NCBI RefSeq assembly: GCF_018141545.1
Contig: NZ_CP064357.1
Span: forward strand, 248,001 to 312,000
Source: Miltoncostaea oceani
Lineage (GTDB): Bacteria > Actinomycetota > Thermoleophilia > Miltoncostaeales > Miltoncostaeaceae
Length of the DNA: 64,000 bases
Direction of reading: 5' to 3'
How positions within the stretch are numbered: position 1 is the first letter of the stretch; each line of letters begins with the position of its first letter. Positions 1 to 8,656 of this stretch are shown here, piece after piece. The notes under the pieces were generated by a model, which saw only the letters and a program-made list of their open reading frames with translations, was not told where the DNA came from and made no database searches. The position numbers and the translations under genes were made by a program.

Positions 1-1698
1 GCTCGCATCATCACTCTCGCGCTCGCCGCGCTCCTGATCATCGGAGGCCTCATCGTCGGCCTGAGCGGGGGAGGAGGGCCCGGTGGCGCGCAGCCCGCTT
101 CCCCCGGATCCGGCCCCGGGGCGCTCGCACTCGGCGGGGGCGTCGTCGTCGACCTCGCCTACTCGCCGGAGAAGGAGCTGTTGCTGGCGCCCCTGCTCGA
201 GCGGTTCAACGCCTCCGGCGTGGAGGTGGCCGGCAAGCCCGTACAGGTCCGTGGTCAGGTCGTCTCGTCGGGAGACGCGGCGGCCAGGATCGTCGATGGC
301 CGGCTGACCCCGACCCTCTGGAGCCCGTCTTCATCGCTCTGGGGGCGCCTGGTCAACCACCGCGCCGATGCGGCCCTGGTTCCGGATGAGAACTCGTCGT
401 TGGTGCGCACGCCGCTGGTGATCGCCATGCCCGAGCCGATGGCGCGCGCGCTCGGCTGGCCTGACACCCCGCTCGGCTGGCAGGACATCCTCGCCGAGGC
501 CACAGGGGGCCGAGGCTGGGCCGCTCACGGACACCCGGAGTGGGGCCGTTTCAAGTTCGGCCAGACCAACCCGGACTTCTCCACCTCGGGTCTGTCGGCG
601 ACCGCCGCCGAGTACCTCGTCGGCGCGCAGAAGTCCGAGGGTCTGACCCTCGCCGACGTCACGCGTCCCAAGGTGCGCAAGTTCGTCTCCGGCATCCAGA
701 GCTCGGTGGTCCACTACGGCGACACGACGCTCTTCTTCGCCGAGCAGCTGAAGACCTACGGCCCGACCTACGTCAGCGCGATCGCCATGGAGGAGGCGAC
801 GCTGATCGACTACAACACGCGCCTGGCCTCTGACGGCCAGAAGCTCGTGGCGATCTACCCCAAGGAGGGGACCTTCTGGTCGGACAACCCGCTGATCATC
901 CCCGACGCCCCGTGGGTGGATGAGGAGGAGCGCGAGGGCGCCCGGCTGCTGGTCGAGTTCCTGACCGCGGAGATCGACCCCGGGACCGCGGGGAAGTTCG
1001 GCTTCCGCCCCTCGGACCCGGACGTAGCGGCTGTCGCCCCCGTGAGCGCGGCCAACGGTGTGAACCCGGCCGAGCCGACCCGCCTGCTCTCCCTCCCCGA
1101 GCCGAAGGTGCTGAGCGCGATCCTCGACGCCTGGCGCGCCGACCGTAAGCCGGCCCGGATCGAGGTCGTCCTCGACATCTCCGGTTCCATGAACGACGGC
1201 GGCAAGCTGCGTTCCGCCAAGGAGGGGCTCGTGCGCTTCCTCGAGCTCCTGCAGCCGCGTGATGAGGTGAGCCTCTCGGTCTTCTCCGACCGCCCGACGG
1301 TCGTCCAGGAGCCGGTCTCGATGGAGAAGGGGCGCGCAGCCCTGATCAGCCGCATCCGTGCGCTCGGGGCTGACGGGGGCACCGCGGTCTACGACGCGAC
1401 CGCCGAGGCCGCCACGCGGATCAACGCGACCGCCGACGACTCCCGGATCAGCGCGGTCGTCGTCCTCACCGACGGCGCCGACAACGAGAGCAGCCTCAGC
1501 GCCGAGGCCCTCCGCGATCAGCTGTCGGCAGGCACCGGGTCCGAGGGCCGCGGGGTGCGCATCTTCACCATCGCCTACGGCGACGGCGCAGAGAAGGACA
1601 CGCTCGAGGCGATCGCCAAGGCGGGGGCGGGGCGGGCCTACAGCGGCGACCCAACGACGATCGAGCGGGTCTACATCCAGATCTCGAGCTTCTTCTAA
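1..1698 (+). CDS. Solute-binding plus VWA domain surface protein, 5' end missing
   Basis: The frame is open from the first base of the window, so the true start lies upstream. The visible protein opens with a hydrophobic stretch (about residues 2-21), which is a membrane anchor or signal segment, then a Gly/Pro/Ser linker. A region of about 330 residues resembles an extracellular solute-binding protein. The last 175 residues form a von Willebrand A domain: the MIDAS motif DISGS is at about residues 392-396 and a later TDGADNES supplies further metal ligands. Proteins with this binding-plus-VWA order are common in actinobacteria and sit outside the membrane. The ligand is unknown. The next gene starts 4 bases after the stop and is probably its operon partner. 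Confidence 0.85.
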   Translation, partial: ARIITLALAALLIIGGLIVGLSGGGGPGGAQPASPGSGPGALALGGGVVVDLAYSPEKELLLAPLLERFNASGVEVAGKPVQVRGQVVSSGDAAARIVDGRLTPTLWSPSSSLWGRLVNHRADAALVPDENSSLVRTPLVIAMPEPMARALGWPDTPLGWQDILAEATGGRGWAAHGHPEWGRFKFGQTNPDFSTSGLSATAAEYLVGAQKSEGLTLADVTRPKVRKFVSGIQSSVVHYGDTTLFFAEQLKTYGPTYVSAIAMEEATLIDYNTRLASDGQKLVAIYPKEGTFWSDNPLIIPDAPWVDEEEREGARLLVEFLTAEIDPGTAGKFGFRPSDPDVAAVAPVSAANGVNPAEPTRLLSLPEPKVLSAILDAWRADRKPARIEVVLDISGSMNDGGKLRSAKEGLVRFLELLQPRDEVSLSVFSDRPTVVQEPVSMEKGRAALISRIRALGADGGTAVYDATAEAATRINATADDSRISAVVVLTDGADNESSLSAEALRDQLSAGTGSEGRGVRIFTIAYGDGAEKDTLEAIAKAGAGRAYSGDPTTIERVYIQISSFF

Positions 1699-1702
1699 GC
1701 CG

Positions 1703-2497
1703 ATGTCCCGGCGCGCCGACATACGCGACCTGATGATCCGGGCGGCGAGCCGCCCGCTGAACGTGTTGCCGGCCGCAGCGATCGCCGGGATCGGCCTCGC
1801 CTTCTCCTGGTGGCTGCTGGTACCCGTGGCGCTCGGGATCTACGCCGTCAGCGCCTACCTCACCGTGACCGACTCCGCCGAGGCGCGCCGGCTGATCGAG
1901 CGCCGGCGCGGGGCGGCCCTGCCCTCCGAGGGTGCGCGCTCCCCCGAGGAGAGCTTCGCGCATCCTGAGATCCAGCGACTCTACGAGGAAGCCTCCCGGG
2001 AGGCCGCGCTGTTGCGTGAAGCCCTCGGCGTCTGCCCGGTGCCGCTCGATGACGTCGCGACCGAGCTCGTCGGACTCGAGCACGACCTCACGCGCCTCTG
2101 CCAGAAGGCACAGACCATCTGGAACTACCTGGAGAGCGTCGACGAGCCACTGCTCCGCGGGCGCCTGGTCGAAGCGCGTCGGCGGGCTGCCGGCGACCAC
2201 CAGGGGGATGACCTGGCCCAGTCGCTCTCCCGGGCGTGTGAGGCTCTTGAGCAGCAGCTCGAGCGGGCGGGTTCGCTGCGAGACATGCGCGAGCGCATCG
2301 AATCGGACATCCACGCGCTCAGCGCGAACCTCGGCGCCATCCGCGGTGATGTGGTCCGGGTCGCGGTGTCGAGCGAGGACGACGCCGCGGAGCGGGTGCG
2401 CGGTCAGGTGGGATCGGTCCGTCAGCAGCTCACCGCGCTGGTCTCCATCCTCCAGCAGCGCGAGACCGAAGCCGCCGAGGCGCCACTCGCGAGCTGA
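1703..2497 (+). CDS. Membrane-anchored coiled-coil protein
   Basis: A 264-residue protein with a hydrophobic hairpin at about residues 18-55, followed by a long charged helical region rich in Leu, Glu, Arg and Gln that should form coiled coils. I recognise no enzyme motif. It starts 4 bases after the VWA protein, so the two are likely co-transcribed. A cytoplasmic coiled-coil partner for an externally exposed VWA protein, for example in toxic-anion-resistance (TelA-like) or envelope stress complexes, would fit, but this is inference from context and general shape only. Confidence 0.8.
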   Translation: MSRRADIRDLMIRAASRPLNVLPAAAIAGIGLAFSWWLLVPVALGIYAVSAYLTVTDSAEARRLIERRRGAALPSEGARSPEESFAHPEIQRLYEEASREAALLREALGVCPVPLDDVATELVGLEHDLTRLCQKAQTIWNYLESVDEPLLRGRLVEARRRAAGDHQGDDLAQSLSRACEALEQQLERAGSLRDMRERIESDIHALSANLGAIRGDVVRVAVSSEDDAAERVRGQVGSVRQQLTALVSILQQRETEAAEAPLAS

Positions 2498-2539
2498 GGA
2501 TCATCCAGCCGACCCTGATGCACTCCCCAGGGCGCGGGT

Positions 2540-2545
2540 TACGTT
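2540..2545 (+). promoter_or_regulatory. Putative -10 box of a leaderless gene
   Basis: TACGTT (TAnnnT) ends 7 bases before the ATG of the 107-residue gene, and there is no Shine-Dalgarno sequence in between, so transcription probably begins at or next to the start codon. Confidence 0.5.
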
Positions 2546-2552
2546 GTCGGTG

Positions 2553-2876
2553 ATGGATGACGAGAGCTACATCGAGTCCCTTCGGCAGCTCGGCCCGATG
2601 ACGCGCGAACAGGTCGACCGGTTCGCCGGCGACATGGCCCGGAGCTCCTACTTCCGGCAGCACGTGTCCGCCCTCGCGGCCCGTCAGGGAACAGCCATCC
2701 GGGAGCACGGCGATGAGCCTGTCCTTGCCTCCTGCAACCTGGAAGCCGTCCTCGGCATCGAGATGGCGTCCCACCTGCGCGCGCGACTGATCCTCCACCT
2801 GGAAGACATCGACAAGCTCGCCTTCTGCGACCGTGAGGGACTGCTCGCGGAGGCCCGCTTCATCCGCGGCGAGTAG
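2553..2876 (+). CDS. Small protein of unknown function, 107 aa
   Basis: I do not recognise this protein. It is acidic and probably all-helical, with no signal peptide or membrane segment, so it should be cytoplasmic. The ATG was chosen because a TACGTT box ends 7 bases upstream, as expected for a leaderless transcript; an upstream in-frame extension would run through that box. It lies on the same strand 55 bases after the coiled-coil membrane gene but seems to have its own promoter. Confidence 0.7.
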   Translation: MDDESYIESLRQLGPMTREQVDRFAGDMARSSYFRQHVSALAARQGTAIREHGDEPVLASCNLEAVLGIEMASHLRARLILHLEDIDKLAFCDREGLLAEARFIRGE

Positions 2877-2989
2877 TTCCTGAGGAACAATTGTCCTCGC
2901 GGTGTGCGCCCCCGAGGATGAGGTGGGAGTCTGCAGCGGTGCCGTCCTTCCAGGGTGAGATGGCCCCGAGCGCGACCCTGACCGGCTGA

Positions 2990-2995
2990 TAGCGT
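2990..2995 (+). promoter_or_regulatory. Putative -10 box of a leaderless gene
   Basis: TAGCGT ends 7 bases before the ATG at 3003. No ribosome binding site is visible between them. Confidence 0.5.
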
Positions 2996-3002
2996 CATCC
3001 CC

Positions 3003-4001
3003 ATGGCTGGAGATCTCCACCCTGATGATCCGCGTGCCGTGGCGTTGCTGCGCGAGGTGAATGAGCTCAGAGCGCGCTTCGCCGTCTCGCGTCTCCACCC
3101 GCTGGACTCCCCGGACGTGCCCTCGCTCCCAGGCGTCTACATGCTGATATGCGCCGACGAGGACGCCGCAGAGGACATCGGCTTGCCCAGGGAGGAATGG
3201 CAGTGGCCGCTCTATGTCGGCCGGGCGTATGGCGCCCGGGGGCTGCGCAAGCGCATCGCCCAGCACCGGGCCGGGCACGCCAACGGCTACAGCCCGGGTC
3301 TCTACCTGCAGGAGCACCTGGGTGAGGCGCTCGGCCTGCTGCCGCGGGGTTGGGATCTGTTCAATGGGACCCCCCTCTACTCCCTGCCGGGGCCGCTCGG
3401 GCGCCTGCTGCTGGAGGGGCGTCGGGAGTGGATGAGCGACAGCCTGCGTGTGTGCTGGATCGAGGCGCCGACAGCCGAGACCGCCGCGCTCGAGGCGGTC
3501 GCGCGACAGTTGATGGGGCCGCTGCTGAATCCCGAAGTCGATCTCCGGTACTTCTCCGAGCAGCCTGAACCCGGAGCCCCGGTCCTGTCCGCGCGAGAGA
3601 TGCGAGAGGACCTGGCGGTGGCTGGCCTGCACGACGCGCTGACGCCGGCGGCGTTCTGGGCGCGCGTCGTGCGCGACGTCGCGCTCTCCATGTACCACCT
3701 CATCGAGGAACTCCCCGCCGTCGGGGAACAGGTGACCTATGAGGCACCGCTCACGGAGGACTCGTCGATCGAGATCGTCGTACGGACCGATCCGGACTCG
3801 AGCCTCGAGGCGCTCGTCAGCGAGACGACCTCCGCCGCCAACGCCTCGGCTCTCATCGACGCACTCAGCGGCCTCGAAGAGACGCGGCGCCTGGCGGCGG
3901 CACGCTACGAGGCAACCCGCCGCGCTCTCCGTGAGCGGTTCCAGGAGGCCCCGACCGGAAGACAGAGCGTCGAGGTGGTCGTGCCGCTTGCCTCTGGCTG
4001 A
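3003..4001 (+). CDS. GIY-YIG-like nuclease-fold protein, 332 aa
   Basis: The N-terminal half has the two strands that name the GIY-YIG family: PGVYML (GIY position, about residues 43-48) and LYVGRAYG (YIG position, about residues 70-77), followed by a basic helix GLRKRIAQH, as in UvrC- and homing-endonuclease-type domains. The YIG motif reads YVG, a common variant. Near the end of the domain is LLNPEVD. The C-terminal 130 residues are an uncharacterised helical region. A DNA-cleaving or DNA-binding role is plausible but the substrate is unknown. The gene stands alone and appears leaderless. Confidence 0.7.
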   Translation: MAGDLHPDDPRAVALLREVNELRARFAVSRLHPLDSPDVPSLPGVYMLICADEDAAEDIGLPREEWQWPLYVGRAYGARGLRKRIAQHRAGHANGYSPGLYLQEHLGEALGLLPRGWDLFNGTPLYSLPGPLGRLLLEGRREWMSDSLRVCWIEAPTAETAALEAVARQLMGPLLNPEVDLRYFSEQPEPGAPVLSAREMREDLAVAGLHDALTPAAFWARVVRDVALSMYHLIEELPAVGEQVTYEAPLTEDSSIEIVVRTDPDSSLEALVSETTSAANASALIDALSGLEETRRLAAARYEATRRALRERFQEAPTGRQSVEVVVPLASG

Positions 4002-4129
4002 GCGAGCCAGCGCGGGCTCCGGGGCGCGGCCGGAGTGAACGGAGGTAGTTCGTACTCCTCCTACTCCGCGGATCGCCTCCTGCTTCCCGCAGCCCGCCAG
4101 AGTGACGGTGGGGGAGCAGGGCGAGGCAT

Positions 4130-4135
4130 TAGGGT
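4130..4135 (+). promoter_or_regulatory. Putative -10 box of the first ECF sigma gene
   Basis: TAGGGT ends 6 bases before the GTG at 4142. This spacing matches other apparently leaderless genes here and favours that GTG over the one at 4136. Confidence 0.5.
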
Positions 4136-4141
4136 GTGACC

Positions 4142-4663
4142 GTGGATGGTCTCTCGCCTGATGGACGGCTAGTCACCCGTGCACGGGACGGCGACGCCCG
4201 GGCCGCTGATGAGCTCGCGGAGCTTCACGTACGGGCCGCGTGGCGGGCCGCTTACGCCGTCACAGGCCGCCGCGACCTCGCCGACGACGCCGTCCAGGAC
4301 GGCTTCGAGCGCGCCTTCGGGGCCCTTGACCAGTTCGACCTGTCACGACCGTTCGCCCCGTGGATCGTGCGCATCGTGGTGAACCGCGCGCTCACCCTCG
4401 TCACGCGCCCCCCGCCGTCGGTCGAGTTCGACGAGACGGTCCACGGCGTCATGGAAGACGGCGCGGAGGCGGCCCGCGAGGTGGTCGACGCGTTGATGCG
4501 GCTCGACCCCGACCGGCGGGCCGTCGTGGTGCTCCGCGTGGTGGTCGGCCTGTCCCCCGACGAGACGGCGGCGGCGCTCGGCATCCCCGTCGGCACGGTG
4601 CACTCACGTCAGCACCGCGCCCTCGCCGACCTGCGACGCGCCCTGGAGGTAACCGCCGGATGA
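4142..4663 (+). CDS. ECF-type RNA polymerase sigma factor
   Basis: A 173-residue protein with the two ECF domains. Region 2 contains DLADDAVQDGFERAF and the RPFAPWIVRIVVNRAL helix; region 4 contains LDPDRRAVVVLRVVVGL and the helix-turn-helix ETAAALGIPVGTVHSRQ, which reads the -35 element. The GTG at 4142 is preferred because of the TAGGGT box; a GTG at 4136 is the alternative. It overlaps the next gene by 4 bases (ATGA), the usual layout for a sigma factor and its membrane-bound regulator. Confidence 0.88.
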   Translation: MDGLSPDGRLVTRARDGDARAADELAELHVRAAWRAAYAVTGRRDLADDAVQDGFERAFGALDQFDLSRPFAPWIVRIVVNRALTLVTRPPPSVEFDETVHGVMEDGAEAAREVVDALMRLDPDRRAVVVLRVVVGLSPDETAAALGIPVGTVHSRQHRALADLRRALEVTAG

Positions 4664-5436
4664 GCGACGACGACCTCGAGCGCCGCATCCGCCGCTCCGT
4701 CAGGGGCGTCGAGCCCTCCGACGAGGTCATTGCGCGGGTGCGCCGGACGGCGGTGAGAGCAGCCGAGCTCGCGCGGCCCGCAGCGCGCCAGTTCCGCTCG
4801 CGCCGAGCGATCCTCTCCTACGCCCTGGCCGGGGCCGTCCTCACCGGCGGCGGGGCGACCGCCGCGGTCATGCTCTCGGGGAGCTCCGGTGCGACCGTCC
4901 CCGTGTCGCCCGAGGCCGAGGCTGCCCTCCGCGAGTCGGTCGTCGGCCGCGCCGCGTGGCTGCAACCGGGGTACCGCGGCTCCCCCCTGGTGCAGGTCGT
5001 GCCCAGGCTCCCCGCTCTGAGGTTCCCGGAGGGCACGACGTACGCGCAGGCGCTGCGGGGCCTCGTGGCGTCCGTGGGACGCGACGGCACCATGCCGCGC
5101 GGCGCCCGGCTCGCCCCGCCCCTGCCCCGCGGCGCCGTGTGGGCGCCGTCGCGCACCGGCCCGCGCCTCGACCTGACCGCGCCGTTCGGATACGGCCTGC
5201 CCCGCGGGAACATCCGAGAGCCCGACTTCCGCATCTCGGGGTCGCTGACGGCGCGCCAGGCAGAGCGGCTGGCGCGCGCCTTCATCGAAGGGCGGCTCAC
5301 CCCGCGCCAGGCCCGCGCCATCCGGCTCGGCGTCCCACGCCTGCCGGCGTGCCAGGTCCTGCCCCGCCGGGCGGCCTGCGACCTAGCGCCCCCGCCCGAG
5401 CAGGGCCCCGCCCCCGTCACGGGGGCGAAGGACTAG
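4660..5436 (+). CDS. Single-span membrane protein, likely partner of the ECF sigma factor
   Basis: A 258-residue protein with a charged cytoplasmic N-terminus of about 48 residues, one membrane span at about 49-70 (ILSYALAGAVLTGGGATAAV) and a long Pro- and Arg-rich outer part. No HxxxCxxC zinc motif is visible, so it is not a classical ZAS anti-sigma factor, but the ATGA overlap with the sigma gene and the topology suggest that it controls it. The outer part has two Cys near the C-terminus. Function is inferred from context. Confidence 0.75.
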   Translation: MSDDDLERRIRRSVRGVEPSDEVIARVRRTAVRAAELARPAARQFRSRRAILSYALAGAVLTGGGATAAVMLSGSSGATVPVSPEAEAALRESVVGRAAWLQPGYRGSPLVQVVPRLPALRFPEGTTYAQALRGLVASVGRDGTMPRGARLAPPLPRGAVWAPSRTGPRLDLTAPFGYGLPRGNIREPDFRISGSLTARQAERLARAFIEGRLTPRQARAIRLGVPRLPACQVLPRRAACDLAPPPEQGPAPVTGAKD

Positions 5437-5502
5437 CCCAGGACGTCGGCTGGCGACCCGCCAATCGGCTGGTCATCCCGCGCGCCTTGTCTGAAGTTGC
5501 TC

Positions 5503-6054
5503 CTAGGCCGGGAACCGGACGGCGGACGCGCCCGGCCCGATGAGGTGCCCGGTGTCGGTGCCCGGTGTCGGTGCCGGGTCGTCCGGCGCCGTGCAGAGGC
5601 TGAAGGCGAGGGTCGGCAGCGGATCGGCAAGCATCCACCTTCCGTTCTCCTCGACGAAGGAAACGGTCATCGGCGACACCTCTCCGTCGGGGCGGGTCGT
5701 CCGAAAGGTGGCGGAGGGATAGGGGTTGGTCGAGGTGGAGAGGACCCGGCCGAGCTCGAAGCGAGGCCAGCCCGGGACCTGGTCATCCGCGACCCGAAAC
5801 GCCTCGATGACGCCGAGGCGCCCGCCGCACGCGACACGGAAGGCCTCCGGCCAGAAGGTCTCGGCGTCCTCCCACCGCTGCTGGCGGTGGGCGTCGATGA
5901 AGCCGCCGAAGACGTCGGCTGCCACGGTCGGGGAGAAGGCCGGCACGACAGGTGCGGGCGCTGCATCGGCGGTCTCCGACGCCGCGGAGTCGCCCCCGCA
6001 GCCGACGACGAGAAGGGCGCCGCTGGTGAGGGCGGCGGCGAGCGCCGCCCTCAC
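5503..6054 (-). CDS. Putative lipoprotein, 183 aa
   Basis: The N-terminus is a lipoprotein signal: a short start, a hydrophobic run and the lipobox LVVGC with Cys at residue 19, followed by a Gly/Ser/Ala linker. The mature part has the feel of a small alpha+beta domain of the SnoaL/NTF2 type (FGGFIDAHRQQRWEDAETFW), a class often used for binding small ligands, but this is tentative. The C-terminal coding end contains a 13-base tandem repeat (about 5544-5569). It lies next to the two-gene secreted modules but reads away from the sigma pair. Confidence 0.75.
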   Translation of the reverse strand: MRAALAAALTSGALLVVGCGGDSAASETADAAPAPVVPAFSPTVAADVFGGFIDAHRQQRWEDAETFWPEAFRVACGGRLGVIEAFRVADDQVPGWPRFELGRVLSTSTNPYPSATFRTTRPDGEVSPMTVSFVEENGRWMLADPLPTLAFSLCTAPDDPAPTPGTDTGHLIGPGASAVRFPA

Positions 6055-6070
6055 CGGTCGTGCGCTCCGA

Positions 6071-6655
6071 CTAGCGCCCCGGGACAGTGACGGTCTCCGT
6101 GCGCGTGCCGCTCGTCAGATCGATCGAGGAGACACCGGCCGGGATCCTGGTGCTGATCACGCCCTTGGCGTCGCCTGCGATGTCGCGGCTGCCGAAGCGG
6201 ACCCGCGCGCTGCGCTGGGAGCCCGCCCCCTCCGCTCCGAGCACCCAGAGGGAGATCGAGCCGTCGGGGTTGTCGCGCCAGATCTCCTGGCCGCGGGACT
6301 TCACCGTCTCCGGCATCCCGCAGGACAGGGAGGTGCCCGGGAAGGGCTTGGTCTCCGGCGGGTCGACGACCATGAAGCACTCCATACGCCCATCCGGGGA
6401 CGGACCCAGGAAGAGCTCCTCACCCGTCGACGTTCGGCCGAGGGACTTCACCGCGTCGACGTCCACGGCGTGGCCGGCATGCGTGAGTGCGCCCTGCAGG
6501 TAGGGCGACGCCGCCTGGAGGGTCGGGGACTGCGGCGCTCCCCTGGTCTCATCCGGGCTGGCGTTCGCGGCGAAGGCGCCGAGGACGACCACGACCACGA
6601 GCCCCGCTCCCAGGCCGGCCAGTCCGAACCGTCTGCGTCTGCTGCTCATCGGCAT
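6071..6655 (-). CDS. Exported protein, second gene of secreted module A
   Basis: A 194-residue protein with a basic N-terminus and a single hydrophobic segment (about residues 10-30), so it is anchored in or exported across the membrane. The outer part carries a two-Cys motif: G-x-x-E-C-F, then about 15 residues later SCGMP. The same arrangement is found in proteins encoded at 9112, 11494 and 50812. The ATG at 6655 was chosen because the longer frame upstream only adds Arg/Thr-rich noise. It follows the small secreted protein gene by 10 bases and must be co-transcribed. Confidence 0.8.
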   Translation of the reverse strand: MPMSSRRRRFGLAGLGAGLVVVVVLGAFAANASPDETRGAPQSPTLQAASPYLQGALTHAGHAVDVDAVKSLGRTSTGEELFLGPSPDGRMECFMVVDPPETKPFPGTSLSCGMPETVKSRGQEIWRDNPDGSISLWVLGAEGAGSQRSARVRFGSRDIAGDAKGVISTRIPAGVSSIDLTSGTRTETVTVPGR

Positions 6656-6665
6656 CTGAGGCCTC

Positions 6666-7085
6666 CTATCGGACCGTCTGGCAGAACATGGTCTGCTGGC
6701 GGGGGAAGTAGTTGTCGTCGGAGTTCCGGCAGATCGCCTGGTAGCCGAAGAGCGTCGTCCCGTTGTTGTTGATCCGCTCGAACAGCAGGGCGTTCTTGCC
6801 GCCGTACCACCAGCCGAAGAGCTGGCCCTTGTAGATGGCCAGGCTCTTGCGGTACTGCGTGTAGTAGTTGGACGTCGCCCGGTGGGCATAGAAGTTGCGG
6901 ACCGAACTCCACCCCGAGGCGTTGTTCGGTGGCAGCGTGCCGACGCCGCAGTCGTTCTCGGTCACGATCACGTAGTGGCACTCGAACGTGACGGCCGCGG
7001 CGGGTTCTGCCTGGGAGAGGCTCGCGACTCCGAGCCCGCCGAAGAGGGCGAGAGCGAGAAGCATTGGTCTGAGGAACCGTGGCAC
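6666..7085 (-). CDS. Small secreted Cys-containing protein, first gene of module A
   Basis: A 139-residue protein with a signal peptide (basic start, then MLLALALFGGLGVASL, cleavage near AEPAAA). The mature part has four Cys: two near the start (C-x7-C) and two in a C-terminal CRNS...FC motif also seen in the module C protein at 8657. It is rich in Asn, Tyr and Trp, so an extracellular beta fold is likely. The GTG at 7085 has GGAGG 9 bases upstream; the longer upstream frame lacks a site and would bury the signal peptide. Function unknown. Confidence 0.8.
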   Translation of the reverse strand: MPRFLRPMLLALALFGGLGVASLSQAEPAAAVTFECHYVIVTENDCGVGTLPPNNASGWSSVRNFYAHRATSNYYTQYRKSLAIYKGQLFGWWYGGKNALLFERINNNGTTLFGYQAICRNSDDNYFPRQQTMFCQTVR

Positions 7086-7470
7086 CTTTGTCGACCTCCA
7101 TCTGAAGTCCTGCGTGGTCAAGGTTCCGATGCGAAGACCGGAGCGCCTCTCGCGGGAATCAGGGTCCAACCCCGTCATGGCCGGCGACGACCGGATCGTT
7201 ACCGATCTCGCTCGCGCCGACGATTCGCGACCTGTGTGTCCGCGCTCTACTCGCATCTCCTCTGATACGAAGGGGCTCGAAATCTCTTCCGACGATACGG
7301 CGGTTCTGGCGCTTTGAACGCGACGACGTCACTGGTCGATGCGAGTCCTGCTTGCAATTCGCCGAATCCGCTCGGCCGGGGAAGTGGACTGGCGCCCGTC
7401 CGTAGTCATGAACAGGTCGCTAGTGCGGCCCACTCAGATCACATCCATCCAGAGGAACGGAGCTCGGAAG
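7086..7470. other. Intergenic region between divergent secreted modules A and B
   Basis: I see no convincing gene in these 385 bases. They separate two divergent units of exported proteins and should hold both promoters. No clear palindromic operator was found by eye. Confidence 0.5.
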
Positions 7471-7980
7471 ATGGTCTCCCATCGATGGCGCGCGGGTCCG
7501 AGAGGGCTGTTGGTCCTCCTGGTCCTGCTCGCGATGTCCGCCGCGGCACTCGCCCCGCGGGCCGGCGCGGTGCAGGGCGTCAGCTACCCCTACTACACCT
7601 ACAACGCACGCTGCACGGGCGTCCTTGTCGCCCTCAACGAGCCGGGGGTCGGATCCTCGGGCGGTGGCTACCTGCGCACGGTGACCCAGTCGCTCAACTA
7701 CTCGGCTCCGGGCAACAACCCGTGCTACCTGACCCTCAACGTCGCGACGAACCAGATCCGCACCAACCAGGTCCTCCAGAAGCTCTCCGGGGGCTCCTGG
7801 TCCTACTGCGCGTCCACCCAGACCGGCGACTACTACAACACCTCGCCCGACTGGACCAAGACGATCTCGACCAACTACGGCGCCTCACCGCGCTGTGGCG
7901 GCGGGACCTACCGCGGCGTCGGGCGCGGCTGGGTGTCCGGTAGCGGCGGTGCCACGGCAACTCCCGGGATCGGGCTGTGA
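7471..7980 (+). CDS. Small secreted protein, first gene of module B
   Basis: A 169-residue protein with a typical signal peptide (RGLLVLLVLLAMSAAALAP, cleavage near AGA). The mature part is rich in Tyr, Ser, Asn and Gly and has four Cys. Its sequence is only distantly like the module A and C proteins, but size, composition and gene order match. The ATG at 7471 was chosen because it precedes a clean signal peptide and a GAGGAACGG site lies upstream; the frame is open further upstream without a better start. It overlaps the next gene (TGATG). No known family was recognised. Confidence 0.78.
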   Translation: MVSHRWRAGPRGLLVLLVLLAMSAAALAPRAGAVQGVSYPYYTYNARCTGVLVALNEPGVGSSGGGYLRTVTQSLNYSAPGNNPCYLTLNVATNQIRTNQVLQKLSGGSWSYCASTQTGDYYNTSPDWTKTISTNYGASPRCGGGTYRGVGRGWVSGSGGATATPGIGL

Positions 7981-8486
7981 TGCGGGTGCGAACGAGGAAC
8001 CGACCGGCGCTGATCGCGCTCGCTGTGGCCCTCAGCATCGGCCTTGGCGCAGCGGTCGCGTCCGCCGCGAGCTCGGGGGGTGGCCCCACCCAGGTGGACC
8101 CGGCCTCCCTGACCCTGCCGCCGGCGAGCGAGCGGCCCGTATGGGTGAGAGCGGACGGATCGATCGATCAGTCCCGCGCACCGCGTCAGGCTCCGGACTG
8201 GACCCGCGCCGACGGCACCGTGGACTGCTCTCGCGCGCCCCGCACAATGCCGATCTCCACCTTTGACGGCCGACTGCTGGTCGACCGGTCCGGTCGCCTG
8301 GTGCAGATGCCGTCGCTCACCGGGTGCCTTCCCGGGGAGACCCCTGAGGTGACACGGGCCTGGGCGGCCCGGGCCACGGCGCTCCAGGAGGCCGACGCGC
8401 GTCAGCGGGGTGTCCCGGTCCCGGCACCCCCGGTCGTCATCGAGACAGAGGAGCCCAGCGACCCGATCCGGGTCCCGGTGCCCTGA
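7980..8486 (+). CDS. Exported protein, second gene of module B
   Basis: A 168-residue protein with a signal peptide or N-terminal anchor (ALIALAVALSIGLGAAVASA). The mature part contains two near-repeats, WVRADGSIDQSRAPR and WTRADGTVDCSRAPR, at about residues 53-82, then a Cys and a Pro-rich tail. It does not show the G-x-x-C / SC motif of the partners in modules A and C. The ATG overlaps the stop of the previous gene by one base, so translation is coupled. Function unknown. Confidence 0.78.
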   Translation: MRVRTRNRPALIALAVALSIGLGAAVASAASSGGGPTQVDPASLTLPPASERPVWVRADGSIDQSRAPRQAPDWTRADGTVDCSRAPRTMPISTFDGRLLVDRSGRLVQMPSLTGCLPGETPEVTRAWAARATALQEADARQRGVPVPAPPVVIETEEPSDPIRVPVP

Positions 8487-8656
8487 ACCCCAAGGCGATC
8501 CGCTCACGTCGTCGGTGGCGCGCCGGCGACGTGAGGGCGCGCGCCGAGGCCGCTTCCGAGGCAGCAAAGCCAGAGGCCGGGAAGGAGCGGCGGTCGGTGG
8601 ATGTATTGACTCTCGAGACCCGCTGATCCGGCGTCCAAGCCATCCGAAGGGAAACC

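Noticed and set aside
331-1722. Open frame of 463 codons antisense to the VWA protein
   Set aside because: Composition is Arg/Gly/Asp-rich without domains, while the plus frame has clear MIDAS and solute-binding features.
2877-2902. Near-palindrome GAGGAACAATTGTCCTC after the 107-aa gene
   Set aside because: Short, imperfect and not followed by other sites; could be chance.
2430-3698. Open frame of 422 codons antisense to the GIY-YIG gene
   Set aside because: No motif, and it runs across two real genes and two promoter boxes.
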